NCBI GenBank assembly: GCA_947378845.1
Contig: CANCLQ010000016.1
Location: forward strand, 1 to 30,732
Length of the DNA: 30,732 nt
Reading direction: 5' to 3'
Source: Opitutia bacterium
Lineage (GTDB): Bacteria > Verrucomicrobiota > Verrucomicrobiia > Opitutales > UBA953
The position numbers were made by a program, and so were the translations under genes. The notes beneath the pieces are model-generated. The model saw nothing but the letters and a program-made list of their open reading frames with translations. It did no database searches and was not told the origin of the DNA. Below are positions 10,315 through 18,505 of the stretch, piece by piece (within the stretch, counting starts at the first letter, position 1; every line of letters begins with the position of its first letter).

Positions 10315-10408
10315 AGAGTGATTGGTAGCACGGAGGCGTGAAATGTCGCAACCGCAAACGCCCAATGGCTTGCGTATAAGTTCAAGCACGCTTTGCTCTA
10401 AACCCGAC
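10315..10408. promoter_or_regulatory. Divergent ppc/helicase intergenic region with candidate -10 and hairpin
   Basis: This 94-bp gap must hold both promoters. For the helicase (plus) there is a -10-like TATAAG at 10375-10380, 28 bases before the ATG, but no convincing -35. Just upstream is an interrupted inverted repeat: CGCAA (10353-10357) with TTGCG (10370-10374), enclosing GCC-CAAT-GGC. For ppc (minus) a weak TTTAGA/TATACG pair can be placed at 18-bp spacing. The promoter calls are tentative. Confidence 0.35.
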
Positions 10409-12775
10409 ATGGCTGACCAAAGGCTCATACTTCCCGACCTCTGGCAACAGTCCGCCCTCCGCGCCCTCAGACGTGGGGATGATGTGATTATTCAAGCCCC
10501 AACCGGCTCAGGGAAAACCCATGTCTTTGAATTATTCGTTAAAGGCGGCCACCAAGGTCAGGCCGTTTACACCGTCCCAACCCGTGCCCTCGCCAATGAT
10601 AAGCGTGCGGAATGGGCCGCACTCGGCTGGGACGTAGGCATAGCGACGGGTGATATCAGTGAAAACCTAAGCGCGCCCATCGTCGTCGCCACCCTCGAGA
10701 CCCAGCGTCAACGATTCCTCGAAAACCAATCGCCTGACCTTCTGGTCATCGATGAATATCAAATGCTAGCCGACGAACACCGCGGTGCAGCTTATGAAAC
10801 CGTTCTGGCGATCGCGCCACCCTCCACCCAGGTCCTTTTATTAAGCGGTAGCGTCGGTAACCCTCAAACCGCTGCCGAGTGGCTCCGCTCCCTCGGTCGT
10901 AAAGTAACCCTCGTCGAAGAACACAAACGACCCATACCACTAGAAGAGGTTTGGCTCGACGCCCTTGAAACCAAGGAACCCGAAGGGGTACGCAGCAGCA
11001 TCGCACGTGCCGTCATCAAGGGACTTCAATCCGACCTCGGGCCAATCCTCGTCTTCGCTCCACGCCGACGTGCCGCCGAGCAAATCGCACGCGACATCGC
11101 CCACGCCCTGCCACTCGGCAATGGACCTCAACTCAACGCCGCACAGAAAGCGTGTGCTGGAGACGAACTCTACCGACTCCTCCGTCAAGGGGTGGGTTTG
11201 CATCACAGTGGTTTAACCTACGAGCAACGTACCGAACTCATCGAACCGTGGGCCAAGTCGGGTCGCCTCAATGTTGTCGTCGCCACTACTGGCTTAGCCG
11301 CTGGGATTAATTTCTCGCTTCGCTCCGTCCTCGTCACCGATCGACGTTACGCTTCAGAGCACGCCGAACACGAAATCCGTCCCGATGAACTTCTGCAAAT
11401 GTTTGGTCGAGCTGGCCGACGCGGACTCGACGAAAAAGGCTTTGCATTATGGACCGGTGATTCACCACGACTGGGTGAAGCTAAACCATTACAACTAAAG
11501 CGTTCAGCCGGACTCGATTGGCCGGCGTTCCTCACTGTCATGCGGCATTCGCCACAGCCGATTACAGCCGCTCAAAAGCTCGCGCATTCACTCTTCACCC
11601 GCGAACCAATCGTCCTCGCACTCGACGCCTTGAAAGACACGCAGGCTATGCCTGAAGTTGAGTTACCAAGTACCACGCGACGCGTTGAGGAGATGCTCGG
11701 CTATAAAGGTCAATGGCAACGACTACGTCCCACAAAAGTCGTCCCCCTCGTCACAGCTTATATTAGAATTAAGAATGAATGGCACCCTGCCCTAACCAAG
11801 CCTGACTCACTACGCGCGGTCACGATTGGCACACCCTGCAAATTACCGCAAGCCGATGGCACCATCCACTATGGTCGACTCGCACCACTCGCACATTTCC
11901 CCAAAACCGATAAGAGTGAAAACTTAGTCCCCGTGGATTGGCTCCGAAAAGCACTACTGAAGCTTGAAGGCCCGAACGCCAAACACCGAAACTGGAAATT
12001 AGAAAATATAGAAAAAGAAATTCTGCCTTTGTTACCGCGATTAACTCAAGGCGGCCAAGCGACGGGCGGTATTTTTGTACAACGGGATACATTATTTGTG
12101 CGCCTGGACTACCGTCAGGCCAATGTGAAGGTCACTCCTGATGCAGATGATATGCCATTAATTAACCCTGAGCACCGCTTGATTGATAAAGAAGATATTA
12201 ATTTAGCCAGTGTACTCGGTAAGTCTAATGACAACTTATCGTCGGCGCGTGCAGGTAGACTTTGGCTTAAACTCAAACTCATCACCGACGACGGCACGCC
12301 AACCACCCGAGGTGAAGTCGCCTCTCTCTTTCAACACGGCGAAGGACTTGCAGTCGCCGCCGCACTTGAGGATGCGACATACGACCCCATTGATCTCGCT
12401 TGGGATCTCGCTGAACTTCGCGCGGGTGAACGCGTGGGCTCGTCTGGTCGCAACTCAAGTCGACTCGGCGCATGCTGTCGCCTAACTTATAAATCTCTAA
12501 CCGCCGAAGGCTACCTTCGCGACGGACTTCCCGCTGGCTTTGGCGAAGGCTGCGCCGAAACCATGCGTGCTTTTGTGCTGCATGGGAAATTACCGATAGC
12601 CGACAGCGAAGGTCGCGGTCCCGGCAAGGGCGACCTCGAGCGCGCCGTCCTCGAATGGAGAAGCACCCTTCGTCTCATCGCTAATTCTAAAAACGAATCA
12701 TGGCCGCGCTGGATTGAACTTAAAGCTGCTTGCCACCAAGTGCTGACAGAAATTTCGCCCGTGATGGTGAAATAA
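10409..12775 (+). CDS. Ski2-like DExH-box helicase with long C-terminal region
   Basis: A 788-residue superfamily 2 helicase, predicted to unwind RNA or DNA with ATP. The start at 10409 (MADQRLILPD) puts the Q-motif-like region and motif I immediately at the N-terminus; the longer frame from 10322 runs back into the promoter region. Motifs: I APTGSGKT (30-37), Ia PTRALAND (57-64), II DEYQ (115-118), III SGS (146-148), V VATTGLAAGINF (291-302), VI QMFGRAGRRG (330-339). The GRAGRRG of motif VI and the LHHSGL element at 264-269 are typical of the Ski2/Mtr4/Hel308 branch. Motif II is DEYQ rather than the usual DEVH/DECH. Residues from about 400 to 788 match no domain I recognise. It ends 90 bases before rnpB on the same strand. 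Confidence 0.88.
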   Translation: MADQRLILPDLWQQSALRALRRGDDVIIQAPTGSGKTHVFELFVKGGHQGQAVYTVPTRALANDKRAEWAALGWDVGIATGDISENLSAPIVVATLETQRQRFLENQSPDLLVIDEYQMLADEHRGAAYETVLAIAPPSTQVLLLSGSVGNPQTAAEWLRSLGRKVTLVEEHKRPIPLEEVWLDALETKEPEGVRSSIARAVIKGLQSDLGPILVFAPRRRAAEQIARDIAHALPLGNGPQLNAAQKACAGDELYRLLRQGVGLHHSGLTYEQRTELIEPWAKSGRLNVVVATTGLAAGINFSLRSVLVTDRRYASEHAEHEIRPDELLQMFGRAGRRGLDEKGFALWTGDSPRLGEAKPLQLKRSAGLDWPAFLTVMRHSPQPITAAQKLAHSLFTREPIVLALDALKDTQAMPEVELPSTTRRVEEMLGYKGQWQRLRPTKVVPLVTAYIRIKNEWHPALTKPDSLRAVTIGTPCKLPQADGTIHYGRLAPLAHFPKTDKSENLVPVDWLRKALLKLEGPNAKHRNWKLENIEKEILPLLPRLTQGGQATGGIFVQRDTLFVRLDYRQANVKVTPDADDMPLINPEHRLIDKEDINLASVLGKSNDNLSSARAGRLWLKLKLITDDGTPTTRGEVASLFQHGEGLAVAAALEDATYDPIDLAWDLAELRAGERVGSSGRNSSRLGACCRLTYKSLTAEGYLRDGLPAGFGEGCAETMRAFVLHGKLPIADSEGRGPGKGDLERAVLEWRSTLRLIANSKNESWPRWIELKAACHQVLTEISPVMVK

Positions 12776-12865
12776 ATCTTTGTTTAAGGGCAGATTCATC
12801 AGATATTTTTGGCTTAGTCGGATTTCTGCTTTTCAAAACGAAACTTCTACGTACGTTTGAAATAC

Positions 12866-13232
12866 AGTCATATACTCGCATTCGCGCGCTGCAAAGCGTG
12901 AGGAAAGTCCGGACACCAATGGGCAGGATTCCCGCCGCAAGTCGGGGCACGATGAAAATCGTGACGGATAGTGCCACAGAAAATAAACCGCCGTCTCCGC
13001 AAGGAAAACGGTAAGGGTGAAAAGGTGGGGTAAAAGCCCACCGCTCCAAGGGTAACCAAAGAGGCAAGGTAAACCCAATCCGGTGCAAGATAAACAGAGA
13101 CCGCTACGAGGTCGCCCGCCAAGGTCTCGGGTTGTCGCATCGCCGCAAGGCGAGACCGCAAGGTCAGAGAAATGAATGCGCAGGGTGTGGTGAGAGCCAC
13201 CCCAGACAGAATCCGGCTTACAATATATGACT
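12866..13232 (+). ncRNA. rnpB: RNase P RNA, bacterial type A-like
   Basis: Catalytic RNA of RNase P, which matures tRNA 5' ends. Diagnostic conserved blocks are GAGGAAAGTCCGGAC (12900 onward), the central ACAGAAAATAAACCGCC and GGTAAGGGTGAAA elements, GGCAAGGTAAACCC with the GGT that pairs with tRNA CCA, and the 3' block CAGAATCCGGCTTA (13206-13219). Ends are set by a perfect 9-bp P1 helix, AGTCATATA (12866-12874) with TATATGACT (13224-13232). P3 looks very short: 6 bp closed by a GCAA tetraloop (12885-12900). The length of about 367 nt is normal. The long frames that overlap this region on either strand are not genes. Confidence 0.96.
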
Positions 13233-13239
13233 CACAGAC

Positions 13240-13277
13240 GAAGGGCCGATCGGAAACGATCGGCCCTTCCCCTTTTT
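13240..13277 (+). terminator. Rho-independent terminator of rnpB
   Basis: A perfect 13-bp stem, GAAGGGCCGATCG (13240-13252) with CGATCGGCCCTTC (13257-13269), is closed by a GAAA tetraloop and followed by CCTTTTT. It starts eight bases after the P1 helix of rnpB. Confidence 0.95.
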
Positions 13278-13338
13278 ATATTTTCTTCAATCGATAACGG
13301 ATTGATTAAAAAATCATTCTAGTCATCGAATGTAAGCC

Positions 13339-14052
13339 ATGGTGACAGCGCCAACCCCTTCCAGTCGACTGACCGAAATCATCGCAAGGGGTCCATCGGT
13401 TATCATTCTCGCTCCACACCCCGACGATGAATGCTTGGGCACGGGCGGATTAATTCAGCAAGTTGTCGAAAACGGCGGCAAGGTTCACGTAATCTTCATC
13501 ACTAATGGCGATAACAACCCTTGGCCTCAACGTTTCGTGGAACGCCGCTGGTCCATCGGACCCATCGAACGTCAACGCTGGGGACAACGCCGTAAAATCG
13601 AAGCCGAAAAATCGCTACAAGTTCTCGGCGAAGGCAAAGTCACTTGCGAATTCCTCGAGCTACCCGATGCAGGTATTTTGCAGTTATGGCAATCAGGTGA
13701 CCGCCAATTGAGCCGCAAAATTGCGGAACGACTTTCTAAAATAAATCCCGACCTATTTGTCACACCTTGTGAATTTGATCGGCATTCCGATCACCGTGCT
13801 ACCCAAGCCTACGGTCTCGATGCCATAAAAATTTCCAATCATGGTTGCGACCGCCTTACCTATCTCATCCATCGTCCCTGGGGTATGAAAATTCTCAATA
13901 GCCCCAAGCCCGACCTGTTTCTTGCACTCACGGAATCACAACAGCAGAAAAAACTAGCTGCGATTCAGTGCCATGAAACCCAAATGGCCCTTAGTCGCTC
14001 GCGTTTTTGTAAGTTTGCTAAGTCTCAGGAGCCATTTAACTTTCACACCTAA
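13339..14052 (+). CDS. PIG-L/LmbE-family N-acetyl-sugar deacetylase
   Basis: A 237-residue zinc-dependent deacetylase of the PIG-L/LmbE family, whose members remove acetyl groups from N-acetylglucosamine units (GlcNAc-phosphatidylinositol, mycothiol and bacillithiol precursors, antibiotic and cell-surface sugars). The zinc motif APHPDDE is at 25-31 (H27 and D30 as ligands), with HSDH at 149-152 (H152 the third ligand). There is no signal peptide, so it should act in the cytoplasm. Its stop codon directly abuts the ATG of the ArnT-like glycosyltransferase (TAAATG), implying translational coupling and a shared pathway. Substrate is unknown; an N-acetylhexosamine on a lipid carrier is my inference from the neighbours. 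Confidence 0.9.
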   Translation: MVTAPTPSSRLTEIIARGPSVIILAPHPDDECLGTGGLIQQVVENGGKVHVIFITNGDNNPWPQRFVERRWSIGPIERQRWGQRRKIEAEKSLQVLGEGKVTCEFLELPDAGILQLWQSGDRQLSRKIAERLSKINPDLFVTPCEFDRHSDHRATQAYGLDAIKISNHGCDRLTYLIHRPWGMKILNSPKPDLFLALTESQQQKKLAAIQCHETQMALSRSRFCKFAKSQEPFNFHT

Positions 14053-15813
14053 ATGCCCAAGCTACTCCACTCGACGCGCTTTCAAGCCATCGTCCTCACC
14101 GCGGTAGTTCTATTTTTATTTTGGTGGCGACTGGGAAGCCTGGGACTCATCGACCCCGATGAACCGTTCTACGCGCTAACTACGCGCGAGATGGTGCAAA
14201 GTGGCGACTGGATTACACCCCGACTCTTCGGCGAACCACAATTTGAAAAACCGATTCTCTTCTACTGGCAGACCTGCCTCTCGCAAACCGTCTTTGGTGA
14301 CAACGAATTCGCTGCGCGAGTTCCTGGTGCACTCGCCGCCTCCCTCCTCGTCTTCCTCACTTGGGGCATCGGTCGAAAATTACTTTCTCCCTTAGCTGGC
14401 TTTCTGTCCGCGCTCGTTCTGGCGACAGGTGCCATGTTCGTTGTGATGTCGCGCCTGATGCTGACCGACATCTCACACACGCTCTTTATCAGTACGGGCG
14501 TCTACTGCCTCTGGCGGGCCTTCCACGCCCCCGAAAACCAACGCTTACGCTGGCTCCTGGGCTTCACCGTCGTCTCCGCCCTCTCTATGCTTACCAAGGG
14601 CCCGCAAGGCCTCGTCTTCAGCATTATGGCCGGGTTCACCTACGGTTATATTCAAAATATAAAGCAACCCTGGTCCCTGCGCTCGCTATCGATTTGCGTA
14701 CCGCTGTGGCTCCTCATTGCGACCCCATGGTACTTGGCCATGTTCACCCTGCACCAATCAGGCCCCACGGCACCTGGCACAGGTTGGGCTTATTACTGGA
14801 ACTCATTCTTCGTTCACGAAAACTGGGATCGTTTCTGGCACTCCGAACACCAAGGCAATAATACATGGTATTATTATTTAGAAATCCTCATCGGCGGCAC
14901 CCTACCCTGGATTCCGCTGACGCTGGCTGCGCTGTGGCAAAACGGAAAATCGATTTTTAACTTCAACTACCTCCGCCAGAATAAAGGTATCTGCCTGATC
15001 CTTTGTTGGCTCATTCCTTCGTACATTTTCATGAATGTAGCTCAGACTAAAATCCCGAGTTATATTTTCTTCCTCTTCCCGCCGCTCGCCTTACTCGCCG
15101 GCCATACACTCGAGCGTTGGATCAATGAAGGCTTCAGCCGAAGCGAACTCTGGCTCGTTGGCACTTTCACCTTATTCGAAGGACTGCTGCTCGTTTGGTA
15201 TGTACCTGAATTCCACCCCAACGCTCACCCTTTCCTGGCACAACTCTTTGCCCTAGGTGCACCGCTTACCATCGCTGGCATCCTAGCCTTCCGCCGCTCC
15301 ACTATCGGTTGGGTATCCTTCTCTGTGCTATTTAGCCTCGTGTTAATCTTCGTCGCCTTCTTCTGGATTGAAGACCGACTTGATGGCAGCGTGGGTAGCC
15401 GCGATGCTTTCAAAATTGCATCTGCTGCACGCCAGCCAAACGAATTAATTGTCACCAGCAGCTTCCTTGGACGTGCCGCGAATTATTACATGCACGAAAA
15501 GCCAACGGCTATCTTCGTTACCGCACCTAAAAACCTAGAAGGAAAATCGAAAGACAACTTCCGTCCATTCTATCCGTTTTACTCCTACCACGCCTTACCC
15601 CAAATCAATCTAGAGACTGATCTAGGTAACTTCGTTGATAAAAATCATTCAATTCTCTGCGTCGCTGAGAAGCGTGATTACTACTTACTCAACGAATCTG
15701 AAAACTCTTCGGTAAAAGGACGCTGTGAACTAATAGGTACCACGGGCGACAAACCCGGACGTGCCGTCTTCCGCATCCACGACAGAAACTGGCGCCCCGC
15801 TCCTACGAAGTAA
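14053..15813 (+). CDS. ArnT-like GT-C glycosyltransferase (polyprenyl-phosphate sugar donor)
   Basis: A 586-residue multi-pass inner-membrane protein of the PMT/ArnT family. It has an N-terminal helix (about 12-29), the large first periplasmic loop, about ten further hydrophobic segments to about residue 450, and a soluble C-terminal domain. The loop carries DPDEPFYA (34-41), REM (45-47), SGDWITPRL (50-58) and FEKPILFYW (64-72). Asp36 and Glu65 are spaced exactly like the catalytic pair Asp55/Glu84 reported for ArnT. Such enzymes transfer a sugar from a polyprenyl-phosphate carrier to lipid A, glycan or protein on the outer face of the membrane. It is coupled to the PIG-L deacetylase gene upstream and converges on a GT2 gene of the type that makes such carriers. 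The acceptor is unknown. Confidence 0.9.
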   Translation: MPKLLHSTRFQAIVLTAVVLFLFWWRLGSLGLIDPDEPFYALTTREMVQSGDWITPRLFGEPQFEKPILFYWQTCLSQTVFGDNEFAARVPGALAASLLVFLTWGIGRKLLSPLAGFLSALVLATGAMFVVMSRLMLTDISHTLFISTGVYCLWRAFHAPENQRLRWLLGFTVVSALSMLTKGPQGLVFSIMAGFTYGYIQNIKQPWSLRSLSICVPLWLLIATPWYLAMFTLHQSGPTAPGTGWAYYWNSFFVHENWDRFWHSEHQGNNTWYYYLEILIGGTLPWIPLTLAALWQNGKSIFNFNYLRQNKGICLILCWLIPSYIFMNVAQTKIPSYIFFLFPPLALLAGHTLERWINEGFSRSELWLVGTFTLFEGLLLVWYVPEFHPNAHPFLAQLFALGAPLTIAGILAFRRSTIGWVSFSVLFSLVLIFVAFFWIEDRLDGSVGSRDAFKIASAARQPNELIVTSSFLGRAANYYMHEKPTAIFVTAPKNLEGKSKDNFRPFYPFYSYHALPQINLETDLGNFVDKNHSILCVAEKRDYYLLNESENSSVKGRCELIGTTGDKPGRAVFRIHDRNWRPAPTK

Positions 15814-15814
15814 T

Positions 15815-16492
15815 TTAAATTCTCCAGAGGAGTTTAAAGAAGCGCACCGTGTCTCGGATGGGCCTGATTTTACTGGTCTCTCCGCGATAAATCGTACGCA
15901 CGGGAACACTTCGTATTAAACCCTTAGCACGCGCGGTTAAAATCAGCACTTCGGTCTCGTAGTCGTAGTGATCGCTCTGCGCCGCCAAAACTGCCGCGTT
16001 AGCCACCGCGACACCTCGATATCCACATTGCGAATCGGGAATGGCGCAGCGGCAAATACGACTAATCAGCCACGACATTAAAGTGTTAACCGTTCGACGA
16101 ACAAAAGGCATGCCGCGTGCATTGGCAAAGCGATTACCAATCACCAGCATGACCTCGGGCTCTTGCAACGCGGCAACAAATGCAGGCAATTGCTCGGCGT
16201 CGTGCTGACCATCTCCATCGAGCGTAACGCCGTGTGTAAAACCCATCTCTTTTAATTTAATAAACGCCGTCTTCAGTGCCGCACCCTTGCCGCGATTCAC
16301 TTCATGTCGAATCACAATCGCACCCGCAGCTTTAGCGATCGACGATGTTTCATCCGGCGAGCAATCATCCACCACAACTACAGTGTCGATAAATTGTCGG
16401 ACCTGGCGGACCACCTGATCAATATGCTTCGCCTCCCGGTACGCAGGTATCACCACTGCGATACGCTGCGAACCATTAGAAGCCGTCGTCAT
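15815..16492 (-). CDS. GT2 glycosyltransferase, DPM1/DPG-synthase-like
   Basis: A 225-residue GT-A glycosyltransferase that most resembles polyprenyl-phosphate sugar synthases. It contains the nucleotide-sugar motifs VVVDDCSPDET (38-48), NRGKGAALKTAF and the metal-binding DGDGQHD. Near residue 157 it has DSQCGYRG, comparable with the QCGFK-type element of dolichol-phosphate mannose synthases. There is no membrane anchor, as in short DPM1 proteins. The stop codon is one base from that of the convergent ArnT-like gene. On its own strand it lies 29 bases downstream of gltA and could be the last gene of that run. The sugar is not predictable. A role in supplying the ArnT-like enzyme with its lipid-linked donor is inference. 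Confidence 0.88.
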   Translation of the reverse strand: MTTASNGSQRIAVVIPAYREAKHIDQVVRQVRQFIDTVVVVDDCSPDETSSIAKAAGAIVIRHEVNRGKGAALKTAFIKLKEMGFTHGVTLDGDGQHDAEQLPAFVAALQEPEVMLVIGNRFANARGMPFVRRTVNTLMSWLISRICRCAIPDSQCGYRGVAVANAAVLAAQSDHYDYETEVLILTARAKGLIRSVPVRTIYRGETSKIRPIRDTVRFFKLLWRI

Positions 16493-16521
16493 ACTCTACG
16501 TATCGCGCAAAGGCCTAAGCC

Positions 16522-17823
16522 TTACCCGCGTTGGTTCATGGCCACGTATTTACGCTCGGTATTACCGATGTAAATCTGGCGTGGACGATGGATTTTTTGC
16601 TTTGGATTTTCGGCAATTTCTTTCCAGTGCGAAATCCAACCAGGCATACGACCGATTGCAAAAATTACGGTGAACATTTCGGAAGGGATACCAATCGCCT
16701 TCAAGATAATGCCGCTGTAGAAATCCACATTCGGATACAGGTTGCGCTGCTTAAAATAAGGATCGGTCAACGCGGCGTCTTCTAAACGCATCGCAATCGC
16801 CAAGAGCGGATCATTAATACCGAGAACTTTTAGTACCTTGTCGCACTGAGCTTTGATAATCTTCGCACGAGGATCGTAGTTCTTATAAACACGGTGACCA
16901 AAGCCCATCAGGCGGACTTGCTTGGTCTTGTCTTTTGCATCGGCGATAAACTTAGAACCATCATCGCCTGAATCGTGAATCTCTTGCAGCATCTCAATCA
17001 CGGCCTGGTTTGCACCGCCGTGTAACGGACCCCAAAGAGCGCAGACGCCTGCCGAGACCGAAGGGAAAAGATTGGCGCCACCCGATGCCACCATGCGCAC
17101 CGTCGATGTCGAACAGTTCTGCTCATGATCCGCATGCAGAATTAAAATTAAATCCAAAGCGCGTGCAATTTCTGGGTGCACGTTGTAATCCGCATTTGGC
17201 TGCGAAAACAGTAGGTGCAGGAAGTTCGAGCAGTAGTCGAAACCAGGCTTAGGATAAACGGGTGGCTCGCCCTCTTTCGAGCGGTGCGCCAAGGCTGCCA
17301 GCGTACGAACCTTAGAAATTAATACCGCCGCAGTCTCATCGAACTTGGCTAAGTCGTGTGCACGTTCGTTGGTGCCCAGATCAGGATAATAACATCCGAG
17401 AGTATTCAGCGTGGCCGACAAAACAGCCATTGGGTGTGCGTTGCCCGGGAAGCCACTGAGCGTAATGCGCATTCCTTCGTGCACCTGCGAATTATCTAAA
17501 ATCCGCGTCTTGAAGGTCGTCAACTGACTGGCCGTAGGCAACTCGCCGTAAATCAAAAGATAGGCGGTCTCAATGAAGGTTGATTTCTCTGCTAGGTCTT
17601 CGATCGAATAACCGCGGTAACGCAGGATTCCTTTTTCACCATCAATGAAAGTGACCTTAGATTCACAGGCACCGGTATTCGCATAGCCGTCGTCAAAGGT
17701 TACATAAGACGTGTCGTCGCGTAACTTGCGCACATCAATTGCTCGCTCGCCCTCAGTGCCAACGACAATGGGTAGGACGACTTCTTTATCATCCAGTTTA
17801 AGAGTAGCGTTTTTTGAGGTCAT
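16522..17823 (-). CDS. gltA: Citrate synthase (type II, GltA-like)
   Basis: Condenses acetyl-CoA and oxaloacetate to citrate, the entry step of the TCA cycle. At 433 residues it matches the length of the E. coli-type enzyme, including the N-terminal beta domain of NADH-sensitive hexameric forms. Catalytic residues line up as H268 (GPLHGG), H310 (GFGHRVYKNYDPR) and D367 (NVDFYSG), close to E. coli H264, H305 and D362. It lies 31 bases after hisH on the same strand, an unusual neighbour. A hairpin in that gap directly abuts the ATG and may control translation (separate entry). No Shine-Dalgarno is seen. Confidence 0.97.
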   Translation of the reverse strand: MTSKNATLKLDDKEVVLPIVVGTEGERAIDVRKLRDDTSYVTFDDGYANTGACESKVTFIDGEKGILRYRGYSIEDLAEKSTFIETAYLLIYGELPTASQLTTFKTRILDNSQVHEGMRITLSGFPGNAHPMAVLSATLNTLGCYYPDLGTNERAHDLAKFDETAAVLISKVRTLAALAHRSKEGEPPVYPKPGFDYCSNFLHLLFSQPNADYNVHPEIARALDLILILHADHEQNCSTSTVRMVASGGANLFPSVSAGVCALWGPLHGGANQAVIEMLQEIHDSGDDGSKFIADAKDKTKQVRLMGFGHRVYKNYDPRAKIIKAQCDKVLKVLGINDPLLAIAMRLEDAALTDPYFKQRNLYPNVDFYSGIILKAIGIPSEMFTVIFAIGRMPGWISHWKEIAENPKQKIHRPRQIYIGNTERKYVAMNQRG

Positions 17824-17841
17824 GGCAGTTTGGGAACCGCC
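17824..17841 (-). promoter_or_regulatory. Hairpin directly abutting the gltA start codon
   Basis: Read on the minus strand, GGCGGTT (17841-17835), loop CCCA, AACTGCC (17830-17824) forms a 7-bp stem with one G-U pair, and the next base is the A of the gltA ATG. A U-rich stretch lies just upstream between the hisH stop and the stem. It could hinder initiation or shape coupling with hisH. The structure is seen; its function is inferred. Confidence 0.45.
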
Positions 17842-17854
17842 AAAGAAAAAACCC

Positions 17855-18499
17855 TTAGCGGACTACCAAGGTCAGGAAATTGCGGTAGATTTGCAAGCCT
17901 TTGACCTGACTTTTCTCAGGGTGAAACTGAGTTGCCATCACTTTACCTCTCCGCACCCCGCTAACAAACCGACCCGCATAGTCCGTCTCACACCAAACGA
18001 GCTTTGGATCCGTTTCCACCAATCGATAACTATGCACGAAATAAAAGGGTTCACCCTCTACCCTCAGGCCATCTGTCAATGGGCTGGATTCCTTAAAAAT
18101 AGCTTCATTCCAGCCCATGTGCGGAATGCGTAAGCTGGGTGCAGACTTAAATCTGGAAATGACTCCAGGAAAAACCCCTAGCCCAGCTCGATCGCCTTCC
18201 TCCGACCGCTCAAATAAAGCCTGCAGGCCGAGGCACACGCCAAGAAAGGGTCGGTCCGCCGCAATCCACTCCTTAAGAAAAGTATCAAACTCAGTGCGCT
18301 TCAAACAATCCATACAATCGGCAATCGCACCCTGCCCCGGGAAAACCACCGCGTCAGCCTTATCAGCTAACTGCGGACTGTTAACCAAAAATGGGTCAGC
18401 CCCTACCGCACTCAGTGCACGAGAGACACTTCGTAAGTTGCCCATACCATAATCCACCACCGCAACACGTGGACGATAGTCGGAACCGGGCGTGCTCAC
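17855..18499 (-). CDS. hisH: Imidazole glycerol phosphate synthase, glutaminase subunit HisH
   Basis: Class-I glutamine amidotransferase that supplies ammonia to HisF in histidine synthesis. At 214 residues it has normal length. The catalytic triad is visible as C89 (GVCLGLQ), H193 and E195 (QFHPEKSQ); the N-terminal strand VAVVDYGMGNL and PGQG (54-57, the oxyanion strand) are in place. The start codon is GTG at 18499, six bases after the hisB stop. HisF, its obligate partner, is not in this window, nor is hisA, so the his pathway is split in this genome. Confidence 0.96.
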   Translation of the reverse strand: MSTPGSDYRPRVAVVDYGMGNLRSVSRALSAVGADPFLVNSPQLADKADAVVFPGQGAIADCMDCLKRTEFDTFLKEWIAADRPFLGVCLGLQALFERSEEGDRAGLGVFPGVISRFKSAPSLRIPHMGWNEAIFKESSPLTDGLRVEGEPFYFVHSYRLVETDPKLVWCETDYAGRFVSGVRRGKVMATQFHPEKSQVKGLQIYRNFLTLVVR

Positions 18500-18505
18500 G
18501 TTAAA

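Noticed and set aside
10315..10428. Upstream extension of ppc to 10428 (38 extra residues)
   Set aside because: It does not resemble PEP carboxylase N-termini and would overlap the divergent helicase start; the ATG at 10314 places the catalytic histidine as in E. coli.
12720..13200. Open frames on both strands across 12720-13200
   Set aside because: The region is the RNase P RNA gene, whose conserved structure explains the sequence.
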